Positions 1 through 9,765 are shown, numbered from the stretch's first letter. The stretch: DNA of 64,000 bases from Rugosibacter aromaticivorans (GCF_000934545.1 NZ_CP010554.1:1116001-1180000); one strand, 5' to 3'. Numbers and translations: made by a program. The notes: generated by a model not told the origin, from the sequence alone.

Positions 1-50
1 GCATGCAGTTCAAGGGTAATGACGCCGTGATTGGTGGTGAGTTTGATCAT
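1..50 (-). CDS. ppiB: cytoplasmic cyclophilin PpiB, N-terminal fragment cut by window edge
   Basis: Only the first 16 codons lie in the window; they read MIKLTTNHGVITLELH from an ATG whose first base is position 50. This opening is typical of the cytoplasmic peptidyl-prolyl cis-trans isomerase PpiB, which has no signal peptide. The gene lies 20 bp downstream of an exported cyclophilin on the same strand, so the two probably form a tandem pair, one periplasmic and one cytoplasmic. The assignment rests on a short segment, but the context supports it. Confidence 0.7.
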   Translation of the reverse strand, partial: MIKLTTNHGVITLELH

Positions 51-70
51 GGGGTTGCTTTCTGGTGAGA

Positions 71-634
71 TTATTGTTTATCCGTCAATACTTTGACGGA
101 TTCGATGACGATAGGTGTCGTGGGAACATCCTGATAAAAGCCCGCATTGCCGGTGGCTGTTTTACCAATTTTTTGCACGACCTCGAACCCCTTGATGACT
201 TTGCCAAATACCGCGTAGCCCCAGCCATCAGGTTTTGGATAATCCAGTGACGTATTATTTTTGAGATTAATAAAAAACTGGGCCGTTGCCGAATGCGGGT
301 CGCCCGTGCGCGCCATGGCTAAAGTACCCATTTCGTTTTTCACGCCATTTTTGGCTTCATTCTGAATCGGGTCACGGGTGGGTTTCTCTTTCATCCCAGA
401 AGTAAAGCCACCGCCTTGAATCATGAAGCCATCGATCACCCGGTGAAACAGGGTGCCTTTGTAAAAATCATCTTTCACATAGCGTAAAAAATTTTCAACA
501 GATTGAGGTGCTTTGTCACGATAGAGCTCGATAATGATTGTCCCCTGCGATGTTTTCATTTCAACTTGCGGGTTGGCTGCAAAAGCGGTCAGACTAAAAA
601 ATAGTGTGGCAAATAAAATAATGAAACGTTGCAT
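71..634 (-). CDS. ppiA: periplasmic peptidyl-prolyl cis-trans isomerase (cyclophilin)
   Basis: This 187-residue protein is a cyclophilin that should catalyse cis-trans isomerisation of proline peptide bonds during folding. Residues 1-20 form a signal peptide (hydrophobic [15 protein letters not shown], then Ala-Ala), so it acts in the periplasm. The core carries the family signatures: [15 protein letters not shown] with the catalytic Arg, [18 protein letters not shown], and WGYAVFGKV near the end. The length matches bacterial PpiA. It lies between the TPR gene upstream and ppiB downstream, all on the reverse strand with short gaps, suggesting one operon. Confidence 0.9.
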   Translation of the reverse strand: MQRFIILFATLFFSLTAFAANPQVEMKTSQGTIIIELYRDKAPQSVENFLRYVKDDFYKGTLFHRVIDGFMIQGGGFTSGMKEKPTRDPIQNEAKNGVKNEMGTLAMARTGDPHSATAQFFINLKNNTSLDYPKPDGWGYAVFGKVIKGFEVVQKIGKTATGNAGFYQDVPTTPIVIESVKVLTDKQ

Positions 635-658
635 TTTTTAAGTTCCTGAAAGTGCGTT

Positions 659-1183
659 TTATGGCTGGGTGAGGTTGTTTAGCAAAGTGAGTTTACGTTG
701 GGCGCTGGCATTGGCAGTATCGAGTTGCGTTGCCTGGCTATACGCCTGGTTTGCCAGACGCGCATAAATATCGCCCAGGTTCTCAAAGGCGGTGGCGTAG
801 GAGGGATGCGTGCGAATCGCCATTTCCAGGGCACGGCGCGCATTCTCTAACTGGTTCTGTTTGGCATAGATAACCGCCAGATTATTGTATGGCTCTGGCA
901 ACTCAGGAAAGTCTTCCGTCAGACCGGTGAATACGGCAATGGCTGCGCTGGTTTGATTTAATTCGCCAAGCACCACGCCTTTGAGAAAACGGCCTTGTGC
1001 ATCGGCGGGGTTCGCTGCGAGATAGGGTTCAAGCGCTGCCAGTGCGGGCGCGTACTGGCGCTGATTGATCAAAGCCGTGATGTCGGCCAACGAGGTGGCG
1101 TGCGTGGCAAAGGGCAATATGCACAAGACGAAAAATAAAGCGCTAGCGAGCGAGCGGAGGGGGTTAAGGCGGGTTTTGGTCAT
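659..1183 (-). CDS. exported TPR-repeat protein
   Basis: A 174-residue protein with a signal peptide at about residues 1-29 (hydrophobic ALFFVLCILPFATHA ending in a signal peptidase-like site). The mature part is alpha-helical and holds about three tetratricopeptide repeats, for example the stretch around PEPYNNLAVIYAKQNQLENA (about residues 95-115) and the following ATAFENLGDIYARL. TPR domains mediate protein-protein contacts, and no enzymatic domain is visible. It is first in a reverse-strand cluster with two cyclophilins, so a role in envelope protein folding or assembly is possible but is inference. It is divergent from cysS. Confidence 0.8.
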   Translation of the reverse strand: MTKTRLNPLRSLASALFFVLCILPFATHATSLADITALINQRQYAPALAALEPYLAANPADAQGRFLKGVVLGELNQTSAAIAVFTGLTEDFPELPEPYNNLAVIYAKQNQLENARRALEMAIRTHPSYATAFENLGDIYARLANQAYSQATQLDTANASAQRKLTLLNNLTQP

Positions 1184-1314
1184 GATGTATACTTCTCGAT
1201 GTGGTTGCCTGCAAACGCATTTTATGCGGCCAAACCATGCTGAATCCGGTGGTGAATTCTAACAATAAGCGGCACCATCTCACAACCAAACCACAGTACC
1301 CTATCCCTATTCTG

Positions 1315-2715
1315 ATGCTGAAGCTATATAACACTCTCGCGCGCGAAAAGCAGACCTTTGTTCCCCTCCAGCCCGGCCACGCAAAAATGTATGTGTGCGG
1401 CATGACCGTGTACGATTATTGTCACCTGGGCCACGCTCGTGTGATGGTGGTATTTGATCTGGTCGCGCGCTGGTTGCGCGCCAGTGGTTATCAGCTCACC
1501 TATGTGCGCAACATCACCGATATTGACGACAAGATCATTCGTCGCGCGCAGGAAAATAACGAAACCATCCACCAACTGACCGATCGCTTTATCACGGCGA
1601 TGCGCGAAGACGCCACGGCGCTTGGCGTATTGCCGCCCGATGCTGAACCGCGCGCAACGGATTATGTGGCGCAGATGAAAGACATGATCGCCACGTTGGA
1701 AAAAAACGGCTACGCCTACGTGGCGGCGAATCGTGATGTTTGCTACTCGGTGCGCAAGTTCGATGGTTACGGCAAACTTTCCGGTAAATCGCTGGAAGAT
1801 TTGCGTGCCGGTGAGCGAGTGGATGTCATGGCCGGCAAGCAAGATCCGCTCGATTTCGTTCTCTGGAAACAAGCCAAGGAAGAAGAGCCGGTCGAGGCTA
1901 AATGGGAATCCCCCTGGGGTATCGGTCGTCCCGGATGGCATATCGAGTGCTCTGCCATGGCCTCTGAACTGCTTGGGGCACACTTTGATATTCACGGTGG
2001 TGGCCAGGATTTGCAGTTCCCGCATCACGAAAACGAAATCGCCCAGTCAGAAGGGGTATGTGCAGATCCGTCAGATCACGCAGATCAAGCGCATCGCCAC
2101 TATGTGAATTACTGGATGCACAACGGGTTTGTGCGGGTGGATGACGCGAAAATGTCCAAGTCGCTGGGCAATTTTTTCACCATACGCGAAGTCTTGAAAA
2201 AGTACGATGCCGAAGTAGTGCGATTTTTTATTTTGCGTGCGCATTACCGCAGCCCGCTCAATTATTCTGACGTTCATCTGGATGATGCACGCCAGTCGCT
2301 CACGCGGCTTTACACCGCATTGAAGGGGCAGTCGGGTGCAGCCTCTGTTGATTGGAACGAGGTTCACGCGCAACGTTTCAAGGCAGCGTTGGATGATGAC
2401 TTTGGTACACCAGAAGCCATGGCCGTGTTGTTTGATCTGGCGGCTGCCATCAATCGTGGCGAGGCCGCTTTGGCAGGCCAGCTTAAAGCGCTGGGTGGCA
2501 TCATGGGGCTTTTGCAACGTGATGCGCAGGTTTTTTTGCAGGCAAGCCTGGCGGATGGGCTGAGTCACGAGATGATTGAAGCAAAAGTCGGCGCTCGCAC
2601 CACGGCGAAAAAAGCCAAAAATTTTGCTGAAGCCGACCGTCTGCGCGAAGAACTCAAAGCCGCTGGCATTGTGCTCGAAGATGGCCCGCAAGGCACCACC
2701 TGGCGGCGTGCGTGA
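1315..2715 (+). CDS. cysS: cysteinyl-tRNA synthetase
   Basis: A class I aminoacyl-tRNA synthetase that charges tRNA-Cys in the cytoplasm. Starting at the ATG that gives MLKLYNTL, the protein has 466 residues, the usual size; an upstream extension to 1201 shows no family features. The HIGH motif is HLGH at residues 37-40, zinc-binding Cys28 precedes it, the HHENEIAQS segment carries the zinc-ligating His and Glu, and KMSKS is intact at about residue 280. An oddity is an extra run of about ten residues (around [15 protein letters not shown]) after the zinc site, encoded by imperfect cagatc repeats. It is divergent from the TPR gene. Confidence 0.96.
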   Translation: MLKLYNTLAREKQTFVPLQPGHAKMYVCGMTVYDYCHLGHARVMVVFDLVARWLRASGYQLTYVRNITDIDDKIIRRAQENNETIHQLTDRFITAMREDATALGVLPPDAEPRATDYVAQMKDMIATLEKNGYAYVAANRDVCYSVRKFDGYGKLSGKSLEDLRAGERVDVMAGKQDPLDFVLWKQAKEEEPVEAKWESPWGIGRPGWHIECSAMASELLGAHFDIHGGGQDLQFPHHENEIAQSEGVCADPSDHADQAHRHYVNYWMHNGFVRVDDAKMSKSLGNFFTIREVLKKYDAEVVRFFILRAHYRSPLNYSDVHLDDARQSLTRLYTALKGQSGAASVDWNEVHAQRFKAALDDDFGTPEAMAVLFDLAAAINRGEAALAGQLKALGGIMGLLQRDAQVFLQASLADGLSHEMIEAKVGARTTAKKAKNFAEADRLREELKAAGIVLEDGPQGTTWRRA

Positions 2716-2785
2716 GACGAGTGAGGCGGTTACAGTAGGGTTGCTTGTAGTGATATCAAAAAAATAAAAAAATGAAATGAGGAAA

Positions 2786-4096
2786 ATGAAAACACTGCCC
2801 CGTTGTTTTTTTGTAGTCACTGCGAGTAGCTTATTGGGTTTCGCCAGCTTGGCTCATGCGGCGACAGACGCCGATGTGCTGAAGAGTTTTTCGCCCTATA
2901 GCACTGGCATGCCTTCATTTGCCGGGTTGACTTCCGGTATGAAGATCAACAAGGATAATGTGGATCGCTTCAAGGAAGTTCTTGATGCCGGCACTTTCAT
3001 GATGGTGAAAAATGGCTGGTATGAAATCAAGACAACACCCACGACGTCGTTTGATGTGGTGCCAAAATATGTTGAAGCCACGCGCGCTAATTTAAACAAG
3101 ACACGGTTAGGCGAAAAACCGGGCGAAATCATCGCTTACGTGGGTGGCCGCCCATTTCCTGAAGAACCACAAGAGAGCGACCCGCGCGCAGGTGAGAAAA
3201 TCGCGTGGAATTTTCGCTATGGTGTCGGCGAGACGTTCACTATCCGCCCGGTGCAATGGAAGTACCGTGATTTGATGTCGGGTAAGGTTGAGCGCTCGCT
3301 GCTGGTCAATGTGCATGCGCTCAAATTTAAATATCGGGTGGAAACGCCACCAACGCCGGAGATTCAGCCGAATCCTTCCAACCTGCTCAATGCCACGTAC
3401 CTGATGGTCAATGAGCCCATGGATCTGAAAAATACCCAGTTGCTGATCCAACGCTACGACAACGATCTCAAGCTGGATGATGCCTATATGTACTTCGGCT
3501 TTCAGCGGCGCGTGCGGCGCTTGTCCACTGGCCAAACGACGGATGCTTTTCTTGGCTCCGACACCATGATCGAAGATTTTGGCGGCTACAACGCCCGCGT
3601 GTCGGAAACCAAATGGACGTTTAACGGCACACGCAACCTGCTGCTGCCTTTTTACAACCATAACGATCTGGCGTTATCGGATGAATATAAAGACCCCACG
3701 GGCTTTCGCTATGTCGCTTTTACCGGGCAGGGCGGTTGCTTTCCGGATGTGCGCTGGCAGTTGCGCAAGGTGTATGTAGTCACCGGTGTGCCACTGCTCC
3801 CGAGCCACCCGGTGAGCCGTCGCGTGTTTTTGTTCGACGCGCAAACCAACACCATTGCAGTGTCGCTCATTTACGATCGCAAAGGCGAGTTGTGGAAGGT
3901 CGGCCTCCTGGGTAAAACCCATCCGGACTTTCAAATGGCCAGCAACAAGGGCGCCGGTGTGCCGATTGATGATTCCGGCACCATGATCGATGTGCAAGCC
4001 AAGCGGTGTTCAACGGGGCAGTTCAAAAGTTTTATTGACCCTAAGCTTAACCCGCCGAGCTTTTTTCAAGTGCAGCAGTTACGTTCAGGAGATTAA
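2786..4096 (+). CDS. DUF1329 exported protein
   Basis: A 436-residue exported protein of the DUF1329 family. The chosen ATG is preceded by a good ribosome site (tgagga); an in-frame ATG nine bases earlier has none. A signal peptide covers about residues 1-26 (KTLPRCFFVVTASSLLGFASLAHA). Family hallmarks include the N-terminal segment with FSPYSTGMPSFAGLTSGM, a central WNFRYGVGETFTIRP and the C-terminal HPVSRRVFLFDAQT. Family members are outer-membrane or periplasmic proteins often found beside RND transporters; the function is not established. Here the neighbour downstream is a decayed DUF4139 gene. Confidence 0.85.
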   Translation: MKTLPRCFFVVTASSLLGFASLAHAATDADVLKSFSPYSTGMPSFAGLTSGMKINKDNVDRFKEVLDAGTFMMVKNGWYEIKTTPTTSFDVVPKYVEATRANLNKTRLGEKPGEIIAYVGGRPFPEEPQESDPRAGEKIAWNFRYGVGETFTIRPVQWKYRDLMSGKVERSLLVNVHALKFKYRVETPPTPEIQPNPSNLLNATYLMVNEPMDLKNTQLLIQRYDNDLKLDDAYMYFGFQRRVRRLSTGQTTDAFLGSDTMIEDFGGYNARVSETKWTFNGTRNLLLPFYNHNDLALSDEYKDPTGFRYVAFTGQGGCFPDVRWQLRKVYVVTGVPLLPSHPVSRRVFLFDAQTNTIAVSLIYDRKGELWKVGLLGKTHPDFQMASNKGAGVPIDDSGTMIDVQAKRCSTGQFKSFIDPKLNPPSFFQVQQLRSGD

Positions 4097-4129
4097 GTCA
4101 GTCATGGGCGCAGCGCGCAGGAGAACGTC

Positions 4130-4817
4130 ATGTCGAAAAGAGTTACCTGCAAATTTACCCGCGCTGGATGCGCGCTGACCCTGATTTTTGCTCTGCCCGC
4201 ATGGGCTTTGCCGCGAGATGAAATCGTGAGCACAGCCGCTGATCAAGCGGGCATTGCGGTGACGATCTACAACGATAATCTGGCGCTGGTCAAAGATGCG
4301 CGGCGGGTAAAGCTGGCGCACAACTTAATTGGCCTGGCGCGAGGTGTCAGCCCAGATGCGACCCGAAACAGCGCAGCTGCGTAACCTCACGCAGCCCGCG
4401 GGGTTTCGTTTGCTCGAGCAAAACTTTGATTTTGATCTTTTGACGCCGCAAAAGTTACTGGAAAAATATGCCGGGCGTGAGGTTATCGTCGTCAAAACCA
4501 ACCCGGCCACGGGCGCTGAAACCCGTGAACCGGCGACGGTATTGTCCACGCAAAGTGGGATAGTGCTCAAGTTTGCCGATCGCATTGAAACTGGCGCACC
4601 TGGCAGGCTGGCCTTTCCCGGTGTGCCTGATACCTTGCGTGACAAACCCACGCTGGTGGTCTCGTTGGTTAGCTCGGCGCAAGGCCAGCAAAATCTTGAG
4701 CTGTTTTACCTGACCGGCGGCCTGTCGTGGCGCGCCGCTGGCGTCGCGGAATGGCAGGTCAGTGTGCCTGCCGAGGGCCGCGCCACCCTCGATTACCGCG
4801 TGCGGGTGAAATACTGA
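4130..4817 (+). pseudogene. DUF4139-family exported protein, frameshifted and internally deleted
   Basis: The first frame reads a signal peptide and then VAVTIYNDNLALVKD-like sequence (AVTIYNDNLALVKDARRVKL), the N-terminal signature of DUF4139 proteins. Near position 4320 the homology jumps frame and continues as LAWREVSAQMRPETAQLRNL, FDLLTPQKLLEKYAGREV and ELFYLTGGLSWRA. After SWRA the sequence goes almost directly to a C-terminal tail, TLDYRVRVKY. Family members are roughly 480-500 residues, so about half the protein, including most of the DUF4139 domain, has been deleted. One frameshift plus a large in-frame deletion make this a dead gene. It follows the DUF1329 gene on the same strand. 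Confidence 0.8.
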
Positions 4818-4852
4818 ACACTGAATTTATACACGCCAAGTCCGCTCCTGCA

Positions 4853-4895
4853 CGCCCGGCACGCGCACTCTACAGTGAGCGTACCGGGCGTTTTT
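4853..4895 (+). terminator. rho-independent terminator
   Basis: An imperfect hairpin with outer arms cgcccgg and ccgggcg and a paired inner part is followed immediately by five T residues. It lies 35 bp after the DUF4139 remnant and before the converging DUF4197 gene. The T run is on the plus strand, so it should terminate rightward transcription. Confidence 0.7.
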
Positions 4896-4896
4896 A

Positions 4897-5670
4897 TTAC
4901 TTCATGACGGCGCCAAAGACTTTCTTGAGCAAATCACTGCCCGATTGCAGGGGGTTGGCGCGTATAGCGCGTTCTTGCTCGCCCACCACCTTGTACAGCC
5001 GATCAAGCGACTGTTGAGTCACATAGTCTTCGACGGTGGCCTGGCCTTTTTTACTCACGCCAAATTTCGAGGCCATGCCGGCATAGCTGTTGTATTGCTG
5101 CGCCAGGCCTGATTTATCCGTGTTTGTTTTCACAATGGGTAAAAAGCGTTTGGTGAGCGCGGCTTCTGTCTTCTTGCGGAAAAAATCGGTTGCTGATGTT
5201 TTGCCACCGGTCAAAATACCTTTGGCATCTTCAACCGACATCTCTTTTACCGCAGTGACCAGCAGCTTTTTCGCTTCGGGAACGGCCGCTTCGGCAGCCC
5301 GATTCATCGACAACACCAAGTCATCCGCCTGTTTGCCCATGCCTACCGCGCGCATAATTTTCTCGCCCTTTTGCAAGGCCGGTGGCAGGGGAATTTTCAA
5401 GGACGGGTTGGCAAAAAATCCATCCTTCTTGCCAAGTTGCGCCACCGCAATTTCTGCCCCACGGCTAAGTGCCTCTTTCAGGCCGGAGGTCATTTCAGAG
5501 GATGTCAGGCTATCCACCCCCGCAGCAGTTGTCCCAACAGGTGCAGCCGCCGTGCTTTTATTCTTATCCAACACATTTTTGAGGGCACTGCCGTAGTCAA
5601 ACGCCTGGGCAGACAGGCCGATCCCCAAAACACCCAAACCGACCACCCATCCTGAAAACCCTGGTTTCAT
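4897..5670 (-). CDS. DUF4197 exported protein
   Basis: A 257-residue protein that starts MKPGFSGWVVGLGVLGIGLS. The start is fixed by an aaggag ribosome site just upstream of the ATG at 5670; a longer open frame exists but lacks family sequence. Residues 1-23 form a signal peptide. The remainder matches DUF4197, with LGKKDGFFANPSLKIPLP, KQADDLVLSMNRAAEAAVPE, and a repeated-helix C-terminal half that includes DYVTQQSLDRLYKVVGEQE. The family is exported and its function is unknown. It is followed by a rightward terminator from the opposite side. Confidence 0.85.
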   Translation of the reverse strand: MKPGFSGWVVGLGVLGIGLSAQAFDYGSALKNVLDKNKSTAAAPVGTTAAGVDSLTSSEMTSGLKEALSRGAEIAVAQLGKKDGFFANPSLKIPLPPALQKGEKIMRAVGMGKQADDLVLSMNRAAEAAVPEAKKLLVTAVKEMSVEDAKGILTGGKTSATDFFRKKTEAALTKRFLPIVKTNTDKSGLAQQYNSYAGMASKFGVSKKGQATVEDYVTQQSLDRLYKVVGEQERAIRANPLQSGSDLLKKVFGAVMK

Positions 5671-5770
5671 GTGCTGCTCCTTTGGTGAACATAGCGAAAC
5701 GACTGGTGAAAGAAGCCGCTCTGCGAGAGAGGCTGCCCCGTGTTTATGACCCTGTGATACGCACGCCAAC

Positions 5771-5793
5771 AAAAAGTCGGCGCGGTGATACGG
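5771..5793 (+). repeat. dispersed ~25-bp repeat, copy 1 (intergenic)
   Basis: Reads AAAAAGTCGGCG then CGGTGATACGG, one base shorter than the consensus core GTCGGCGCTGGTGATACGGC. It lies in the leader between the DUF4197 gene and the small membrane protein gene. Confidence 0.75.
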
Positions 5794-5812
5794 TAAAGGT
5801 TGCCTGGCAACC

Positions 5813-6010
5813 CTAGCGTGATCGTTTCGTCGAAGTGCTATTGCTGGCTGCATAGGGCCGGCGTAACTGCGTGATCACTGCCGCAGCGACGAGTAATATC
5901 ACTTGGGCGGCAATCAGCAGTGGCGAGCGATCAGTGATCAAACCCGCAATAAAACCGATCGCGCAGCAGATAATGGCTTTTTGCTTGTAGATGACATCAG
6001 GTAAATGCAT
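5813..6010 (-). CDS. small inner-membrane protein, unknown function
   Basis: A 65-residue protein with one or two hydrophobic segments (about residues 9-25, AIICCAIGFIAGLIT, and 29-46, PLLIAAQVILLVAAAVI) and a basic C-terminal tail RRPYAAS...TKRSR. A gaggaa ribosome site seven bases before the ATG supports translation. I do not recognise a family. It lies upstream of the DUF4197 gene on the same strand, about 140 bp apart with a copy of the dispersed repeat between them. Confidence 0.55.
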   Translation of the reverse strand: MHLPDVIYKQKAIICCAIGFIAGLITDRSPLLIAAQVILLVAAAVITQLRRPYAASNSTSTKRSR

Positions 6011-6113
6011 AGGTAGGTTCCTCTGGTTAATGGCAAATAGCTCATGAACAAATGAACCCTGGTGACAAGCGGCCTATCTTAATTACTTGCTTGTCATGGG
6101 TCAATTCAATGGC

Positions 6114-6662
6114 TTATTGATCGAGGAGGATACTCGTTGGTTGCATCGCTTGCATTGCCTGCTTCGCCCCCACGATTACCCGCCACGCTCGGAGCTTGTG
6201 CGCTAACGACATAGAAGCGTTCGCCGGACTTGTGGAAGGGAGCCGCAGGTAGCTGATAGGGCCCGTCTCGATCTCTCGCATTACATGCCGGTTGAAACAA
6301 GCCTCTGCTTTGGCGCCATTGAAAAACACATGCGTGATCTTCTTGTGCGTATGGAAGAACGTCCGGAAGTCGTTCGCAATCTCTGTATCGCGGTCTATCC
6401 TTGCGTCCAGGCTCCCTTGCCGCGTGCAGGACTGCAACACATCCCAGAGTGCAATTCGAGCCGACTTTAGCGCTGCAATCCTGGCCGGATACGGAGACGC
6501 ATCATCGAACCCAAGCAGTTCCGAGACAATGCGCCAAAAAGCATTTTGCGTATGCGCGTAGTACTGGCCGGCCGCCAGCGATGCCCGTCCGGGCATGCTG
6601 CCAAGAATGAGTATCTCTGCGTTCTTGGTTTCGATCGGCTCGAAACTCTGGATGCGCGACAT
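6114..6662 (-). CDS. DNA-deoxyinosine (hypoxanthine-DNA) glycosylase, UDG superfamily
   Basis: A 182-residue protein of the uracil-DNA-glycosylase superfamily, hypoxanthine-specific branch. It should excise deaminated adenine (hypoxanthine) from DNA to start base excision repair. The N-terminal motif LILGSMPGRASLAAGQYYAH followed by NAFWRI, the central ALWDVLQSC, and the C-terminal RLPSTSPANASMS are the family's active-site segments. The ATG giving MSRIQSFEP is used; a GTG five codons upstream is a possible alternative. It faces the restriction locus divergently. Confidence 0.85.
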   Translation of the reverse strand: MSRIQSFEPIETKNAEILILGSMPGRASLAAGQYYAHTQNAFWRIVSELLGFDDASPYPARIAALKSARIALWDVLQSCTRQGSLDARIDRDTEIANDFRTFFHTHKKITHVFFNGAKAEACFNRHVMREIETGPISYLRLPSTSPANASMSLAHKLRAWRVIVGAKQAMQAMQPTSILLDQ

Positions 6663-7050
6663 GCCTACCGGCCCCACGTAAACCGGGCTTCTGCGGTGTT
6701 CCGCTTGAACGCAAGGTTATCTGTTCGCATAGGCAATGATAATACGGACAGATAACTGTGGGTGTCTTTTCACCTTGGATGAAGCAAGGCCGGGATGCCG
6801 CGATGAAATAAAGTCGGCGCTAGCGACACGGCAACGTATTGTCGCAAATGATCCCATCCGCGAAGCGCTCAAAGTATTTCATGCCGTGCGGTGTGGCCAG
6901 AAGGATGATGAAAATAAGGGATAGCAGCCCCGGCAATCTTGCTTCATTTCTTACCTTGGAAAGCTACAATGCCTCTTGGTTGACACATCTTCTTGCGCGC
7001 AGTGCGAAGGAAGGTTGGCATCACTTTGCAAACAGATCATCTGCTAACCC
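6663..7050. other. 388-bp intergenic stretch before the restriction locus
   Basis: No convincing gene is seen. It holds one copy of the dispersed repeat near its first third and the presumed promoter region of the rightward restriction locus. The boundary between resident sequence and the island probably lies here, because the repeat is not seen again until after the island's large genes. Confidence 0.4.
6807..6832 (+). repeat. dispersed ~25-bp repeat, copy 2 (intergenic)
   Basis: Reads AAATAAAGTCGGCGC then TAGCGACACGGC. It differs from the consensus only in the centre. It is the last copy before the defence island. Confidence 0.7.
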
Positions 7051-9765
7051 ATGGCGCTACATCCCGAATTCCCGAAATCCCCCTATGCCGAATTACTCCC
7101 GGAACAACGCTGGTTCCCGGCGGCCGAAGAGCTTAGAAAGTCCTATGCAAAGCTGCTGCCGCCGCTGGTCGCCACTATTCGCGGCGAGGTGTCGGCGTGG
7201 CGGAGCGCGGGTTATGCGGGTGCTTCGGAGACATCGCGCGCGCTGCTGAACTGGTGGTTCGAGACCGAGCATCTGGTCGAGCAGGCCGATGGCGCGCTGT
7301 CGCCGTTCCGCTATTACTTCGCGCAGCGCGAAGCAGTGGAAACGGTGATCTGGCTGCATGATGTGCGTAAGGTTCAGGATAAATTTGATCTGCTGCGATT
7401 TTCGTCTTTGAAAGAGATATCGCCGGGCGATTTCGACGAAGACTGGCCGCGCTATGTCGTGAAAATGGCTACCGGAGCGGGCAAGACCAAAGTGCTGTCG
7501 CTGCTCATTGCGTGGAGCTTTTTTCACAAGCGCTACGAACCGGATTCGACCCTGGCACGCAACTTCCTCTTGATTGCGCCCAACATCATTGTGCTGGATC
7601 GCCTGCGCGCGGACTTTGACGGTCTGCGTATTTTTTTCAACGACCCGATCCTGCCGGATAACGGCCACGCGGGCCGCAACTGGCGCGACGACTTCCAGCT
7701 CACGCTGCATATTCAGGATGACGTGCGCGTGGTGCGCGATACGGGCAACCTGTTTCTCACCAACATCCACCGCGTCTATCTCGGCGACGTGCGCGAGCCG
7801 TCTCTCGAAGATGACGATTTGCGCGACTACTTCCTTTCGCCCTTCGGCGCGAAGCCGGTCGGCAAAACCACCGACAGCAAAACCGATCTGGGCGAGATCG
7901 TCCGCGAGATCGACGAACTGGCCGTGTTCAACGATGAAGCGCACCATATCCACGACCCGCGCATGGCCTGGTTCAAAAGCATCCAGGACATTCATCACCG
8001 CATGCTGCAGAAAGACGGCCGTCTCGCCTTGCAGGTGGATGTGACCGCCACGCCACGGCACAACAACGGCGCGATCTTCGTGCAGACAGTTGCTGACTAT
8101 CCGCTGGTCGAGGCCATCCATCAGGATGTCGTCAAACACCCGGTGTTGCCGGATGTTGCCAGCCGTACGCGATTGCAAGAGCACAAGAGCGCGATTTTCA
8201 CCGAGCGTTACGCGGACTACCTGCAACTCGGCATCGAAGAATGGCGCAAAAGCTATGCCGAGCACCAGGCGCTGGGCAAGAAAGCGGTGCTGTTCGTGAT
8301 GGTGGACGACACCCGCAACTGCGACGAGGTTGGCTCCCATCTGGAGAAAATTTGCCCCGAACTGGAAGGGGGTGTGCTCGTCATCCACACCAAAAACAAC
8401 GGCGAGATTTCGGAAGCTGCCTCGGGCAAGAACAAGGATGAACTTGAAAAGCTGCGCAAGGAAGCCAACAGCATCGACACATGGGCCTCACCGCACAAGG
8501 CCATTGTCTCCGTCTTGATGCTCAAGGAAGGCTGGGACGTGCGCAATGTCACCACCATCGTCGGCCTGCGCGCTTACGCCGCGCAATCCAACATCCTTCC
8601 CGAACAAACGTTGGGGCGGGGTTTACGCCGCATGTACTTTGGTTCGGACATGCCCGAAACGGTCTCGGTCATGGGCACGCCCGCCTTCATGGAATTCGTC
8701 GAGTCCATCCAGAGCGAGGGCGTCACCTTCGAGCATGTGCCGATGGGGCCGGGCACCGGCCGCAAGGAGTCGCTCATTGTCGAGGTAGACGCGCAGGATG
8801 CCGACAAGGACATCGACGCGCTGGACATCGAGCTGCCCCGGCTCACACGGCGCTTCAATCGCGAATACAAAGACCTCGATGCGCTCGACCCGGCGAAACT
8901 TGGCAATGCCAAACTTCCGCTCAAGCCCTTCACGCCAGAGCAAACCCGCGAGATCGTCTTCAAGACCATGCTCGACGCCGAAGTGCATCACACCATCCAG
9001 CTCGACGGTGCCGGCCCCGCTGACTACCGCTCGGTGGTGGGATTTTTCGCGCGGCAACTACTCAAGGAGCTGCGCCTCGTCGGTGGCTACGACATCCTTT
9101 ATCCCAAGGTGAAGGCATTCATGGCCGGGCATCTGTTCGCAACCTCGCCGGTCAATCTCGAAGACCCGGTGGTGCTGCGCAACCTCTCCGAACCCGAGGC
9201 CGGGAAGATTCTGTTCGACTCATTCAAGGCCGCCATCAACGCGCTCACCATCCAGGATACCGGCTCGGTGCGCATCGAAGACCGCATCCGTTTGCGCGAC
9301 ACGCGCCCCTTCCGCACCGAAAACCGGCCCTACCTCGCGCCGAAGAAATCGCTGTTCAGCAAGATTGTCGGCGAGCCGAACGCCGGCGGCTTCGAGCTGG
9401 CCTTCGCCGGCTTTCTCGACGCCGCACCGGATGTCGCATCGTTTGCCAAGAACTATCTCGCGGTCGGTTTCAAGATCGACTACGTCAAGGCCGATGGCGA
9501 TCTTTCGAACTATGTGCCCGACTTCCTCATAAAAACGACCGACGGCACGGTCTGGATCGTCGAAACCAAAGGCCGCGAAGAACGCGATCTGCCCCAGAAA
9601 ATGACCCGCCTGCGCCAGTGGTGTGAGGATGCCACAAGCGCCAGCCAGGCCGAGAGCGGGCCGGCTTACCGATTCGTGTATGTGGATCAAGCAGGCTACG
9701 AGCGCAACCCGCCGCAGACTTTTGCGGGACTCGCCGCGAGCTTTACCGAATATCCGAAGGGATGA
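7051..9765 (+). CDS. type III-like restriction subunit: SF2 helicase-nuclease (Res)
   Basis: A 904-residue DEAD/DEAH-type translocase with a C-terminal nuclease. Visible motifs in order: Walker A MATGAGKTKVL (about residue 145), DEAH box FNDEAHHIHD (about 293), motif III VTATPR (about 332), motif VI EQTLGRGLRRM (about 520), and a terminal PD...ExK-type nuclease YVPDFLIKTTDG...VETKG (about 820-845). This is the plan of type III Res subunits, which translocate along DNA and cleave it when sites are unmethylated. It is first in a four-gene run ending in a methyltransferase; the usual type III order is mod then res. The next start codon lies 4 bp after its stop. Confidence 0.88.
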   Translation: MALHPEFPKSPYAELLPEQRWFPAAEELRKSYAKLLPPLVATIRGEVSAWRSAGYAGASETSRALLNWWFETEHLVEQADGALSPFRYYFAQREAVETVIWLHDVRKVQDKFDLLRFSSLKEISPGDFDEDWPRYVVKMATGAGKTKVLSLLIAWSFFHKRYEPDSTLARNFLLIAPNIIVLDRLRADFDGLRIFFNDPILPDNGHAGRNWRDDFQLTLHIQDDVRVVRDTGNLFLTNIHRVYLGDVREPSLEDDDLRDYFLSPFGAKPVGKTTDSKTDLGEIVREIDELAVFNDEAHHIHDPRMAWFKSIQDIHHRMLQKDGRLALQVDVTATPRHNNGAIFVQTVADYPLVEAIHQDVVKHPVLPDVASRTRLQEHKSAIFTERYADYLQLGIEEWRKSYAEHQALGKKAVLFVMVDDTRNCDEVGSHLEKICPELEGGVLVIHTKNNGEISEAASGKNKDELEKLRKEANSIDTWASPHKAIVSVLMLKEGWDVRNVTTIVGLRAYAAQSNILPEQTLGRGLRRMYFGSDMPETVSVMGTPAFMEFVESIQSEGVTFEHVPMGPGTGRKESLIVEVDAQDADKDIDALDIELPRLTRRFNREYKDLDALDPAKLGNAKLPLKPFTPEQTREIVFKTMLDAEVHHTIQLDGAGPADYRSVVGFFARQLLKELRLVGGYDILYPKVKAFMAGHLFATSPVNLEDPVVLRNLSEPEAGKILFDSFKAAINALTIQDTGSVRIEDRIRLRDTRPFRTENRPYLAPKKSLFSKIVGEPNAGGFELAFAGFLDAAPDVASFAKNYLAVGFKIDYVKADGDLSNYVPDFLIKTTDGTVWIVETKGREERDLPQKMTRLRQWCEDATSASQAESGPAYRFVYVDQAGYERNPPQTFAGLAASFTEYPKG

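Noticed and set aside
7093..8388. 431-codon reverse frame opposite the Res gene
   Set aside because: No recognisable domain or ribosome site; the forward frame has all helicase motifs.
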